64,000 bases of DNA from Asparagopsis taxiformis. Lineage: Eukaryota > Rhodophyta > Florideophyceae > Bonnemaisoniales > Bonnemaisoniaceae. The stretch lies in contig JALQPE010001860.1 of NCBI GenBank assembly GCA_030407315.1, forward strand, positions 186,001 through 250,000. Reading direction: 5' to 3'. Below the pieces are notes generated by a model, which saw nothing but the letters and a program-made list of their open reading frames with translations, was not told the origin of the DNA and ran no database searches. The position numbers and the translations under genes were made by a program. Numbering within the stretch: the stretch's first letter is position 1; every line of letters begins with the position of its first letter. Positions 1 to 10,897 of this stretch are shown here, piece by piece.

Positions 1-148
1 GCGTCCCGTCCGTCAATCAGCCCAGCTGCCCGTCCGAAATTGCGCGACCGCACCGGATGTAATTTCACACCGACGACTTGACACTCCATTCCACACCCAC
101 CCACCGGCCGTCTCCAAACCCGCGCCCGTCCGAGTCCGTCCCCGAACC

Positions 149-1363
149 ATGGTTGCGCAACCGCCAACACTCCGCCCGGATGGGCTTGCAGTCGCGCCTA
201 TTCCGCCGCAGAATCTGTCAATGAAGAAGATTCGCGACGCAATCCCGCCCCATTGTTTCGAACGCTCACTGCTAACCTCGCTCAAGCATCTCTGTCTCGA
301 CTTGCTCATGATCTTTGCCATGGGCCTGTTGATAAACCGTCTTGATGTCTACAAGCACGCGCTGCCCGTCCCGGCATGGGTTGTGTCCTACGTGTGTTGG
401 CCGCTCTACTGGTGGTGGCAGGGCGCCATCATGACCGGCGTGTGGGTGCTCGCCCACGAGTGTGGACACCAGTCTTTCTCGCCGTGGAAGTCTGTCAATG
501 ATGCATTCGGTCTTGTGTTGCACAGCTTGCTCTTCGTGCCCTACCATTCGTGGCGTATCACTCACGGTACCCATCATAAGAATACTAATCATATGGATAA
601 TGACCAGGTCTTTGTTCCCTCCACTCGCGACGTGTACAACGAGACGCGTCACATTCAAGTGGATCATTCGGGAACTCATTCTTACCGATATCCGATCATT
701 CAAGTTTTGGAAGAGTCCCCCATCGGCGAAATCTTCTGCATCTTTCAGATGTTCCTCTTGGGTTGGTGGGCCTATCTTACTGTCAATGTCGCTGGACAGG
801 ACTATGGAAAAGGTGCAAATCACTTCAATCCCAAGGCGCCTATGTTCTCCAAGCGTGATTACTGGGATGTTATCTTGTCTGATGTCGGTATTTTTGCTGC
901 ATTTGCCCTTCTCGCCGCATCTATTCGTCACTTCGGCTTCTTAACTGTCGTCAAATACTATTTCATTCCCTACCTCTTTGTCAACATGTGGCTCGTTCTG
1001 ATCACATATCTCCAACACTCTGATCCGTCCATCCCACATTACACTGCCAAAGAGTTTTCTTTCGTGCGTGGCGCCTTGTGCTCAGTGGATCGTGACTATG
1101 GCATTTACAACATCCTCCATCATCACATCGGCGATACCCATGTGGCACACCATCTGTTTTCACAGATGCCGTTTTATCATGCTCAGGAAGCTACAGAGGC
1201 TATCAAAGAAGTTCTCGGTGAGTACTATTGCTACGATAACACCAATGTCTGGAAGGCTGTGTTCCGAAGCTGGGAACACTGCAAGTTTGTAGACCCTAGT
1301 GACGGTGATATCATGTACTATCATAATTACAAGAAAGAGCAGGTCGCTACCAAGCAAAATTGA
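149..1363 (+). CDS. FAD2: Delta-12 (omega-6) fatty acid desaturase, FAD2 type
   Basis: Membrane di-iron desaturase that introduces the second double bond into oleoyl lipids in the endoplasmic reticulum. The 404-residue protein is one uninterrupted ORF. The three histidine boxes are visible: HECGH at residues 103-107, HGTHH at 139-143 and HVAHH at 331-335, the last followed by the FAD2-like LFSQMPFYHAQEAT. The stretch MKKIRDAIPPHCFERS near residues 25-40 is the usual FAD2 lead-in. Box 2 reads H-G-T-H-H rather than the plant H-R-x-H-H. There is no long targeting leader, which favours the ER over the plastid (FAD6) enzyme. The ATG at 149 is the first in frame. Regiospecificity (delta-12 versus delta-15) cannot be settled from motifs alone. 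Confidence 0.9.
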   Translation: MVAQPPTLRPDGLAVAPIPPQNLSMKKIRDAIPPHCFERSLLTSLKHLCLDLLMIFAMGLLINRLDVYKHALPVPAWVVSYVCWPLYWWWQGAIMTGVWVLAHECGHQSFSPWKSVNDAFGLVLHSLLFVPYHSWRITHGTHHKNTNHMDNDQVFVPSTRDVYNETRHIQVDHSGTHSYRYPIIQVLEESPIGEIFCIFQMFLLGWWAYLTVNVAGQDYGKGANHFNPKAPMFSKRDYWDVILSDVGIFAAFALLAASIRHFGFLTVVKYYFIPYLFVNMWLVLITYLQHSDPSIPHYTAKEFSFVRGALCSVDRDYGIYNILHHHIGDTHVAHHLFSQMPFYHAQEATEAIKEVLGEYYCYDNTNVWKAVFRSWEHCKFVDPSDGDIMYYHNYKKEQVATKQN

Positions 1364-1860
1364 TTGCATGGCCAATGCTTGGAGCCGACCCGGTAGCTCA
1401 TTTTGAGAACATTCTCAAATCTTAACAAGCCGGTATTGACGCATTGTCGGTCACGGATCATGTGTAGTATTCGGTTTTTTGATGCTTACCCACTTCCAGA
1501 TGGAGAGTTCGCTGATTCGTTGCAGATGTTTTACAACTATAGTGGCTGTCTACTGTGAAGGAAGTGATTGCTTCAGTACCGGGACAAATGCCGACAAGGA
1601 CAATGAACAGTTTCGAATCCTGCCAACATTTATACATAGTAAAAGGAGTTTTGTTTGCAACTGTACTCGTTTTTCCCAATACTCTCTTACCAGCAGGTGC
1701 TAGGTTGATGCTAATGATACCAAAATCCTTTGGGTATAGCCTTGTTGACACTACCCTACACGACGTTCAGCTTGCGAGACAGGACACGAATGAAACGATA
1801 ATCAGGATTGACAGGGTGTACCTTTCTGTTTATCTAATGTTCACAAAAACATAGCATAGA
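1364..1860. other. Intergenic stretch between convergent genes
   Basis: Lies between the 3' ends of the desaturase and eL8 genes. Short open frames exist on both strands but none has recognisable protein character. Presumably holds the two 3' UTRs; I see nothing else. Confidence 0.5.
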
Positions 1861-2924
1861 TTAGGCACCAAGACGCTTAGCTTCTTCCGCAGCAATAGCC
1901 TTCCTCCTCTTTTCAGTTTTATGCTGCGACTTGGAACCCATAATACCGCCACCCCATCGCTTCCTCACTTCCTCGAATCGATCATTGAAGTTGGAACGGC
2001 AGCTCTCCACGATCTTTCCAAGCTCTGCCTTATCCTCCGGACGCACACTGGTAAACGCCACAGCGCAGACAGTCTTCTGGTTGACGGCAGCACCCAGACG
2101 CGCGCAAGACTTGACAATGCAATACGGGACGTCCATCTTACGGCAGAGAGCCGGTAGCCAGACAACAAGTTCGAGCGGATCAACGTCGTGCGCAATGACA
2201 ACCAAACTAGCCTTCTTCTGCTCGACAAGCTCGGTGACATGGTTGATACCAAACTTGAGGTAGACGGGCTTTTTCTTCGGCGTGGGATCGGCACCAGCCT
2301 CCTTGGCCTCAGCCATCGCCGCAAGACGCTCCTTCTTGTGCACGGCGGTTTCCGGCCTGTATTTGTTCATGAGCTTGAACAGAGCGGCGGCTGTCGACGC
2401 GTCCATGGGAAGACGGAACTGGTTGACTGACGGCGGAACCTTCAGACGAATAAGCAGGATTTTGCGTTGCCTCTGGAGTCGAACATATTTCGGCCATTTC
2501 ACAAATCGACCGAGATCTACTCTTGCAGGAAGAATGTCCTGACCAATGCCAAAGTTCTTCGGTCGCTTCTCGAACAACGGATTGACGACCTTCTTGACAA
2601 TTGGCTTCTTCACCGACAACGGCGCAGGGGCCGGAGTACGACCCTTCCCAGGCTTGGACTTACCCTATCGAACCGAACGCGCAAAAAGATATTTGACATA
2701 GCGGAGCAATCGCGAGATCGGTGTATAATGACAGACATCAAATGACGGGGGATATGGAGCAAAAGTTGAGATGCATAATCGCAAACAATGAGTATGAGGC
2801 ATAACAATGTTAGGGATTTGTATTGAGGAGACTGAGAGCATACTGCTCCACAATAACGAGGTATCTTTCGGAATCGCACGCTCGGATTGATTGCAATAGA
2901 AGGTAGTGCTGCCGAACTTACCAT
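1861..2924 (-). CDS. RPL7A: 60S ribosomal protein eL8 (L7a), ATG-only first exon
   Basis: Component of the large cytosolic ribosomal subunit with the L7Ae RNA-binding fold. Exon 2 (2664-1861) encodes [21 protein letters not shown] followed by the conserved [17 protein letters not shown] and the L7Ae core ([21 protein letters not shown]). An in-frame TAG sits just before exon 2, so the start must come from upstream. An ATG followed at once by GTAAGT occurs at 2924-2922, and an acceptor ending in TAG lies at 2665; joining them gives M-GKSKPGKG, a normal eL8 N terminus. The intron (2665-2921, 257 nt, phase 0) is the longest in the window. The predicted protein is 267 residues, the usual family length. 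The splice model is inferred from sequence. Confidence 0.9.
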
Positions 2925-3593
2925 ATCAGTTGGTCTGGATGAGTGTTGGAATTTCTGTGGGATCGAAGTTCTCTTGGGATGAAAGCCGCTGACGGTCCTG
3001 TCAACCACGGAACCGCTACGTACTTTGTCGATGGATCTGCGTGTCAATGGGCTATGGTCGTCGTCCTGGACGGCGTCTAAACAATTTGACAAGTGCGGAA
3101 AATTAACAAAAAAATAGAGGGTATTTTATTCCATTTTTACCATTTTCATAGCACTTCGTTGTTTCAACTCGCTAGATGCAATTCAGATCTAGTATCTGAT
3201 CTTGGTGCTATAGAATCCAATCGGAATAAGGAGTGAACTCTCTCCATATTTAGTAACCTGTTCTGAAGAACTTCAGTATCCCCAATTTCCTGAGCATCAT
3301 GTTCATTCTGATGCCTTCCATTCTTAAATTCACTCAGTATCCGTCAACCCTTTGCTAAATGCGCGTAGCTATCCAGCAGTGCGATACATAGCATAGTATC
3401 CGGGAAGCGCACTGGAATAGGACATACGATTGAGCCATCTTGTCCAACAAGATTCGATTAAGCGATCCATTTGTCCACAGCCCAACATCTACACGTACAT
3501 CATTGCACAAAGTTTCGCTTGCATCTGCCCCACCATCCCGATTCGCTCCACATCGAACCCTGTATTCCGAGCTTCAAGCTTCCGTCTCTCGCA
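2925..3593. promoter_or_regulatory. Shared upstream region of divergent eL8 and SOD genes
   Basis: About 670 bases separate the divergent start codons of eL8 (minus) and Mn-SOD (plus). No coding frame with protein character was seen. It presumably carries both promoters and 5' UTRs; no defined element such as a clear TATA box was recognised. Confidence 0.4.
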
Positions 3594-4522
3594 ATGGCAC
3601 TGCGCAATGGAGCTCGCCTTGTCTCCCGAGCAATTGGAGCCAGATCCGTTTCAACATTTACTCTTCCTGAACTCAAATATGCGTACTCAGCCTTGGAACC
3701 ACATTTTGATGAGAAGACCATGACGGTTCGTGCGTCCAACCCTCAAAATAGCAACCGTACCTATCTTCTAAAGGGACCCTGATCTAACATACACACGCTT
3801 GGGAACCATTTTTTCATCATCAGGTCCATCACACGCGACACCATCAAACATACGTATCCAATTTGAATGGAGTACTTACTGGCGATCATGGCAGCGCAAT
3901 CCAGGTTAGTTTCCCGTATTGCATTCCAAAACCGCTTCAATGCCAATGAATTTCACTAATAAGAGGGACTAATTATCCACATGACTCGACACCACTTCAG
4001 GGCATGCCATTGCACGAGATCCAAAAAGCAGCACACTCTCTCCCAGATGCGATTCGAACAACAGTTATCAATCACGGTGGCGGTCACTACAACCACTGCC
4101 TCTTCTTCAGTATTCTCGCACCTGAAACAGAGCGCGCCTCAGCGCCAGTTGACGAGCTCAAGGTGAAAATTGAAAATGATTATGGCTCCCTGGATGCAAT
4201 GCGGAAAGAATTTGACGCTGCAGCAATGAAAGTATTCGGTAGCGGTTGGGCGTGGCTCGGTGTTTCTAAAGACGGCAATTTGGAGGTATCCTTCACGAAG
4301 AACCAGGAAAATCCATTGATGGAGGGAATTGTGGAAAGCCCTTCCACGCCCATCATGGGAATTGACATCTGGGAACACGCGATGTATCTCAAGTATTTGA
4401 ATCGTCGCCCCGAGTATATTTCAGCATATTGGAATATTGTCGACTGGGAGCAAATTGCTACAAACTACGCCGCAGCTCGTGAAGGAAACACTGCCGTTTT
4501 TGACGTACCAATGGAAGAGTAG
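3594..4522 (+). CDS. SOD2: Mitochondrial manganese superoxide dismutase, three exons
   Basis: Dismutates superoxide to oxygen and hydrogen peroxide. Exons 3594-3725, 3824-3904 and 4001-4522 join in frame to a protein of about 243 residues. The N terminus (MALRNGARLVSRAIGARSVS) is basic and amphipathic, a mitochondrial presequence. Metal ligands are visible: His in LEPHF, His in RHHQTYV, and Asp/His in DIWEHAMY. The GGGH motif and the Gln of NQENPL point to the Mn rather than Fe type. The motif usually written NHSxFW reads NHCLFF here, so an aromatic Trp is replaced by Phe. Intron 1 uses the unusual donor GTTCGT; intron 2 uses GTTAGT. Both introns are phase 0. Splice sites are inferred from protein continuity. 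Confidence 0.9.
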
Positions 4523-4680
4523 GGCTGTTGGCTACATAACTGTCAGCTGAACCTCTATTGTCGATTCCATCGCATCTGTAAGATAAAGAAGGCCAACTGT
4601 TAGCCAGTCAGACTATACTTTGTTTGCCTCTACAATCTTGCTACGTTTTGCCATCTCCGATTCTATAATTTGGTCAAATC

Positions 4681-5343
4681 TTAAGTAGGTGGCAACGCTA
4701 CGCGCTGTAGAGTCACCGAATATCCTAGCGTCTCTCCTGGCGGCACCAAGCATTCTTGGCTGTCTTGTAAACAAACGCCTCTGTCACCATATCCAAGCGA
4801 AGGCGGCACGACAACTTTTCGCTCCCCGCCAGGTTTCATCGTTGCAATGGCTGCCTCCAGACCGGGAATAACCTGTCTCTGTCCCATCTGGAATACGAAT
4901 CCTTTTCGGTTGTCAAACACTTGTCCATTCGTAAGGAATGCGAGCTAGATATTTGGCAGGAGACAGATATGTCAATATGTATATAAACTTGGCAAGACGT
5001 CTGGAAGATTCGCTAAGCAATGTCAACTTACATAATCAATGATTACAAAGTCTCCCGAAATTGGAGCGGCACCCGCGCCTGTTTTCACATCATAGTAGCT
5101 GATTCCGCTTTCATCTTTTATGTAAACCGGGCGTTTAGACGCTTGAGTTGCCGCCTCTGTCCGATTGGAAAAAGCTAACAATGCAGCTGAAGCCCCTAGA
5201 GCAATCTCACCAAATTTTCGTCTGGAGACGGCGGGAAGAGACATCATACCTCGAGCCCTTGACTTTGGTGGATCCATTCGAGTAGAACATCTTTCCTGCT
5301 TCAAAGGCATCGCTGGGAGAAATGCGGCAAGTCTTTCTGCCAT
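4681..5343 (-). CDS. FKBP-type peptidyl-prolyl isomerase, thylakoid lumen targeted
   Basis: Prolyl isomerase of the FKBP family. Exon 1 (5343-5032) encodes a long leader ending in a twin-arginine signal (VSRRKFGEIALGASAALLAF followed by an A-rich cleavage region), which is typical of Tat import into the thylakoid lumen behind a plastid transit peptide. Exon 2 (4944-4681) holds the FKBP core: VFDNRKGFVFQMGQRQVIPGL, then GGERKVVVPPSLGYGD. The 87-nt intron has a GTAAGT donor and CTAG acceptor and joins VIIDY to LAFLTNGQVFD. A short insert with Cys residues (GVCLQDSQECLVPP) sits where many lumenal plant FKBPs carry extra loops. Predicted length is 191 residues. Catalytic activity cannot be judged. 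Confidence 0.85.
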
Positions 5344-5641
5344 GTCGCTGCAGTTAATTGAACGGTTTAAGAGGGTCGATTGACACAGATAAAATGGGTT
5401 GATACACAGTCTGTTTGATGGAGAGGCTACTGAATTTTGGTCCTAGACTAGAAGTAGCAATGCGAATCTTGAGCTCCAGATAGATACAAGTGAGCAACAC
5501 GAATGGATGCACCACAGCCTCACAATCACAACTTGAAAATCCCAAACAAATTTTTTGTCATTGCATCATCCATTGCTCCCAGCTGGTTGCTTCAATCTCT
5601 CGTTCTTCGCGCTGGATGTATCTCTAACATTCCTACTTGAT

Positions 5642-8255
5642 CTAATAAGATGCTTGACTACCAACGTGACAGAGATCATGTGCCATGTCCTCCTTTGGAA
5701 AACGTCTCCAAAACGGAATGTTGTCCAATAGCGAATTCGCCGAATTGAATTCGCTTTCTGCAGGATACAGCGCTTGTCTCAGAGCATAGGAAAGATCATC
5801 TCTACGTTTCGTAGACGTCACTGCTTCGCTGGGATGGGGCTCTATGGGCTGCGCATAACATAAGTGAAGAGACCCCTGGGATAGCAACCCTCCCAGTGAA
5901 TTCTGTCGTGTAGTCAACGAGAGAATGTTAGTAGTTGAATGGTTCACATGATTCTTGTGCATATCCGCGTCGTCTGCTTGTCGTGGCTGTACCATTTCAT
6001 TGTTGTTCGATTCCTGTCTCCCGTGGAACGTGTTTGTAGATGGACGGAGAATTGATGACATGCCGGATCTGGCACCAGCACCTCGCGAGTTCTTGCCAGG
6101 CGTGGAACAACTACCAATAAGTCTTCGCCGCTTCCGAACCTGTGCGCCCAGTTGTTCTGGTGAAATATGCTCATGAAGCGATTCACAGTTTCCAGTATCA
6201 AGTTGTGCAGCAGGTGGTGGATGGTCCGATGGATTTTCTGCGTTGCAATCTTCACCAGCGTTAGCATCGGGAGAGCATGAATTCCACATTTGCGCTAATT
6301 TTCCTCCCGCCACTTTCTCCAAATCCCGAATAAGCCGTTGTAATCTCATTGTTCGCAATACCATGGCGACGAGAACGCTGGAAGCTTCTTTCCCCAAAGT
6401 CTCCGCATGTTCACTTGCCTCTTTTGCAGATTGGTGGCTGAATGCATCTAGATGTCGTCTGGAAGTGGTTGCAACCAATGATTCAAAAGTTGTTTCTCCG
6501 ATACTTTGCAGTGCTGGTTTGATCATTTCATCTGAGTTGTCTTCAAGGACCTTTGCTAGAGGAACTTCTTGCAACAGAATCATACTAAACATATCGTATT
6601 CAGTACAGGGTCGGAAATTACTGAAAGATATGTCTTCCGGTAATGCGGGGATCCTGTGTCGTACCTCTGCAAGAAGCTTACTCCCTATGTGCGCGGTTAT
6701 CGGTGTTGTTACAGTAATTTCTTCGACCTTGGCCATTTGCTGCGTCAAAGACTGCAGCGCCTTCAATGTGCGCGCCATAAGGGTAAGGTCGGAAGAGGGT
6801 GACGGAGCCATCCTGGCTTTTGACCAAAAGTGGGCTAAAAAGCTTGCTGCACCCAAGTGTGGGGCTGTCTTGTCCATATTGATCATAGTCTTAAACAGCT
6901 CACATCCTAGTGCTTCCGCAGAAATTGGCTGCAGTCCGCTCGCGTCTAGTCTGCGCTTTTTCTGCATAGCTCGGCGGCGGTTTCTCTTCCGACTTCTCAG
7001 CGCAATAATCAAGAGTTCTAGCTTTGTGCATGTATTGCTGCAAAGCGCTATTAGCAAATTGCAAATTAATGCGTCTGTTAATTCCCTCTCCGGGAGCAAT
7101 CCTCCATTCTCACATCCTTTGGGACTGACTCTGTAGTGTGCAAACATTAAGGTACCCACGACATGTAGCATATCCATTTCAGTCAAGCCTTGTTGCATAG
7201 AATCGGCGAAATATTTCCATAGTTGTTCAGAATGAACCATTGCCGACGCTTTGTCAAAGTCAGACGAGAGCACACACCACAAAGTTTCAATAAACAAACA
7301 GAAAAACTGAGTTCGAACCGGAAGAGCTTTTCCTTCTTGGGTACCTTTGCCGACTCGGACAATATCTCTGACAAGGTTTGCAACAACACCAGACTCGCCA
7401 TGGCCGATGCGCACATTTCGATTGGCGAGAAAGACGCAGTAGTGAAAAAACGGACGCATGACATCGCGTTGATTGTCGATCATAGTAAGATTCATTCCAA
7501 TGCGCATATGGGCCTCAGCGTCGCCAGGCGCAATGAGACGCATGAGTTCAGCGGCTGCCTTGGACCTAGTATGGTCGTGTGAATACCGCAGACAGTCGCT
7601 GATATACATGAGAATGCGAATGAGGCCTTGACGGAGACGTTTGCATCGGCGATCATTGTCGTCTGCGACATTTCGAAGCGCACGGGCCAGGATGTCTCCC
7701 ATTTTGAAGAAGGTTTGTAGGGGGAATTGTAGTATTTGAATAATCATGCTACGCGCCCAGTTGCGCTTGGCTGGTGTGATCGTAGATTTGTTGAGATACT
7801 GTCTCATCTTTTGGGAAGGTTTGGATGCCACACATGTGAACAGGGTATCGATCTCGAATGATATGTCGAGAGTGTGTGGTTCTTTGCTACCAGTGGTCTT
7901 GGATCGAGTTGCATAATCTGTAATGAACGTGCCGGATGCCTTGGGAAAGATGTAATAGAAGTCACGTAGAGTTAGTCATGTTGTGCAGAATGGCGGTATT
8001 ACTGATGGTCTGCATCAACTTATCACGTACAGCCAATTCTAAAACTTTCATCTCTGCTTCAAGCAAAGTGCGCTGCAGAGGTTCACATGAACTCCAGTCG
8101 TTTTCACCCTCTCCAGAAAATGGAGCTTTCGAATTCTTTGTAATAACAACTGAACTGGTTAAACTTGAAGCATTACGGACTTTCTGAAAAGCCCTTTGTG
8201 CTCTTCGACGTTCATCTGTAGCTTTCTTCATGGCTGTTAAGTTTTCATTCTCCAT
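5642..8255 (-). CDS. EST1/SMG7-like protein (nonsense-mediated decay or telomerase-associated family)
   Basis: Large helical protein of about 840 residues in two exons (8255-8031 and 7939-5642; 91-nt intron with donor GTACGT, a candidate branch site ACTAAC and acceptor AAG). The region around GDILARALR through AAAELMRLIAPGDAEAHMRIGMNLTM and the following HYCVFLANRNV resembles the TPR-like/helical repeat signature of EST1, SMG5, SMG6 and SMG7, which bind phosphorylated UPF1 or telomerase RNA. The C-terminal 250 residues are low-complexity and carry basic stretches (KRRRLIG). No PIN nuclease domain is visible, which argues against SMG6. The start at 8255 is the first ATG of the frame. The family call is by eye and moderately sure. 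Confidence 0.6.
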
Positions 8256-8724
8256 TGTGACGAGATGTGATAGATGGATGGTTACTTTATCATGCCACAG
8301 AAAAGGAAGAATTGGTTTTTTGAAAGGCGCAGGAGCAGAGTTTGTCAACCCAACGGATCGGGGCAAAGTCGACGAGAACGAGACATGAGAATGTTTCACA
8401 TCTTAACCCAACGGCCAGTTTCGGAGCAGAGCACACATTGAATCCATTGAGGATTACTTGATGCGAGGAAAGTGATCAAGGCGAGACAGCGCTAGGATGC
8501 ACGATCAATTTCGAGAGCCTTGTAGAAAACCGACAAGTGTTTTAAAATTTGAAATTTGAAACAAGTTCTCAAAGATGACAGCTTGTCAAAAAAAAGTGAA
8601 TTCATTCTTTCATCTTCTCCTTCAACAGTTACGTACGTACGATGATGCTTGGAGTGGAATATCGTGCCAAAACGGCACCACTGTAGATTGTCAGCGAATC
8701 CTCTCCGATTTTCACACACGATGA
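8256..8724. other. Intergenic region between divergent genes
   Basis: Separates the start of the SMG7-like gene (minus) from the tetraspanin-like gene (plus). Open frames on the minus strand lack protein character. Likely promoters only. Confidence 0.4.
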
Positions 8725-10060
8725 ATGATAATAAGTATTGGATACATGCCATCTTCAGTTGCTTCATCATCTCCAACCGTTCCACTAGAAAAAACAATAA
8801 ACGCTATGGAGCGTGATGACAGTTGTCAAGAAAGCAGCGACGACCAGGGAAGTGATGGATATCGTAGATGCTTACTATCTCACGAAGCAGTCACATTTCC
8901 GCAGGACGGAAATGTAACAGTGGCCGATTCGCAGGCGGAGGATGAAGAGGAAATTGGTGATTGGAATAGGCCTCGCTACCATGTTTCTGCGCCCAATGAA
9001 CCCATCTACGGTAGTGAACTTGTATATTCTTCCGACGTGAATGCCCCATTCCATATCAACCGGCCTTCTATTAGAGGTGAGCAAGAGTTGACAGCGATTA
9101 CGTTGGATGGGAGAACGGTGCGAATGGCGCTACATGCTCTAGATGAGTACAGTGAACGAGAAGAGCAGGATGCAACTTGCTGTTACGGGCACGTTAGTCT
9201 ATTTGCTGTTCTCATCGCCATCAACGTCGTGAATATGGTAAGCATATCTTGGGATTTGTACTATGTGAAGGGTATTGTGACCAACAAGTTCTGACTTGAG
9301 CTTTGCGAAGGTATGCGGAATTGTTAGCATTGTTGTCGGGTGTGTCCAAATTGGAAAGTCATCGAATGGTGTCGTCGGATTTGACACGCCTGAGAAGATG
9401 ATAATATCGGGAAGTTTGATCTACTCGTGTGTGCTGTTGATAATCGGCGGCATGTTGGCGGTGTGTGGAATATTTGGAATAATTGTTGCGAGACGACGGA
9501 GTCGTAAGTGGAAGAGGGTGGGGGAAAAATGTGTGGACGTGAGTTATCAGAGTTTTGTAGTGCTCATAATATTGCTATGCTCGTCTCTTATCGGATTCAC
9601 AATATTTGCGATATCAATTGCAAACGAGGGGGAATTGTACGATGCCACGTCGTGGTCCAGACTTACGCAGATGGAACCACTATTCTCGTGTGAGACGGAG
9701 GAGAGACTGGAGTGTGCAGGATTAGCTACGGGGCAATGTCTGTACGATAACAATTTCACCAGCCGCTCATTCTGTCCCGGCCATTTCTGTGTTGATTTCT
9801 GCAAGATTGCAAGCGATGTAATGAACAATGACGAGACATGCGAGCGGTGCCACGCGGCGGCGGCGGACGCATCTGAATTTGTGAAATGTAAGGCGCTGGA
9901 AAGAAGCAAATCGGCGAGTCGTAGCTGCGGCGGGCTGCTCTCGGACGACCTGAAGCGTTCATACCGGACGATAGTAATTGCGGCAACGGGATGTTTGTTG
10001 AGTGTTGGAATCACGGGAGGAGTGTCATCATACCAAGTATGCTGGCCAAATATGCGGTAG
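8725..10060 (+). CDS. Tetraspanin-like four-helix membrane protein
   Basis: Two exons (8725-9237 and 9311-10060; 73-nt intron, donor GTAAGC, acceptor AAG) give about 420 residues. The first 155 or so residues are hydrophilic and acidic, so cytosolic. Then come a hydrophobic segment split by the intron (LFAVLIAINVVNM plus VCGIVSIVVGCV), a second (LIYSCVLLIIGGMLAVCGIF), a third (SFVVLIILLCSSLIGFTIF), a loop of about 125 residues with more than a dozen cysteines, and a fourth helix near the C terminus. This short-loop/long-Cys-rich-loop layout is the tetraspanin topology, but the hallmark CCG tripeptide is absent. The long N-terminal cytosolic region is atypical. Function unknown; either a divergent tetraspanin or a lineage-specific family. 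Confidence 0.7.
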
Positions 10061-10117
10061 AAAGCGACAAGACACATAGAGTACGTGTCATACATTTATT
10101 ATGTTTGCTAAAATTGA

Positions 10118-10657
10118 TCAACGATACGGACTAGCAATCGGCCGTCCATAGTCGTCCAGATAGCCAACGCCCAAACTTTGCACCTCATCTGCCTGCATGC
10201 GCGGCGCGTAGACGGCGTCATCGACGCTGGTATACGAAGCGTTCAACTGACCCAACTTGTGTCCATACGCGTGTGGACAATGGATATCCACGTCGACGAT
10301 ATCGGCTTCGTCTGCATAGCCCCATTTGCGATTAGCGCTTTGGACGTCGACGCGGCGCTGGAGGCGTCGTCGAGCGTCGTCGCGTTGCGCGTCGACGGCG
10401 GATGTTGCATTGGTCTCGACGTCAAACTTGTAGTACAAACTGTCGGAATCGCGCTCGGAGCGGCGGAAACACAGCCAGAACACGAGTAGCGATAGCATAA
10501 GTAGTAGGAGAATGCTCGCGCTGACCGATACGGCGACGATGATGCCGCGTCCGAGCCCGTTCAAGTCGTCCGTCGAGGCGGATGCTTGCGCCATGACGGT
10601 GTGCAACGCGCCCAACGCTTGTCGCACGAGCGCGCGCGTGGCGTGTGGCGGCGTCAT
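10118..10657 (-). CDS. Small single-pass membrane protein, unknown
   Basis: Predicted 179-residue protein convergent with the tetraspanin-like gene (57 bases between stops). A strong hydrophobic helix (GIIVAVSVSASILLLLMLSL continuing to VFWLCF) lies about 40 residues from the N terminus and is followed at once by Arg residues, predicting an N-out, C-in protein. The tail is polar with several tyrosines (YYKFD, YTSVDDAVY). The ATG at 10657 is the first in frame. I do not recognise the family. Overlapping frames on the other strand are also open because of the GC-rich third positions here, so the call rests on the helix-plus-Arg pattern. Confidence 0.5.
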   Translation of the reverse strand: MTPPHATRALVRQALGALHTVMAQASASTDDLNGLGRGIIVAVSVSASILLLLMLSLLVFWLCFRRSERDSDSLYYKFDVETNATSAVDAQRDDARRRLQRRVDVQSANRKWGYADEADIVDVDIHCPHAYGHKLGQLNASYTSVDDAVYAPRMQADEVQSLGVGYLDDYGRPIASPYR

Positions 10658-10897
10658 GGTGCTCGACGTCACTGCGATGCATTCATGTCATCGGCGGAGC
10701 GATCAGCGAGGGTTATAGTGATGAGATGGTTCCAGCGAGTCCATGCGGGTGCCGTTACGCCGTTTCCAAGTGCACAATGTCCACACTCTTGTTGGATACA
10801 GTACAACGTATGATTGCAATGTAATGCGACAGACAAGGACGGCGTTGCGCAACAGTTGCCTTTACCTCAACTAATTTTAGTACCGTCCTCTAGCATT

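Noticed and set aside
1458..1854. Short open frames between FAD2 and eL8
   Set aside because: They overlap on both strands and translate to sequence without hydrophobic-core pattern.
6243..7136. 297-codon plus-strand frame opposite the SMG7-like gene
   Set aside because: Ser/Cys-rich without domain character; the minus-strand frame is far longer and has family resemblance.
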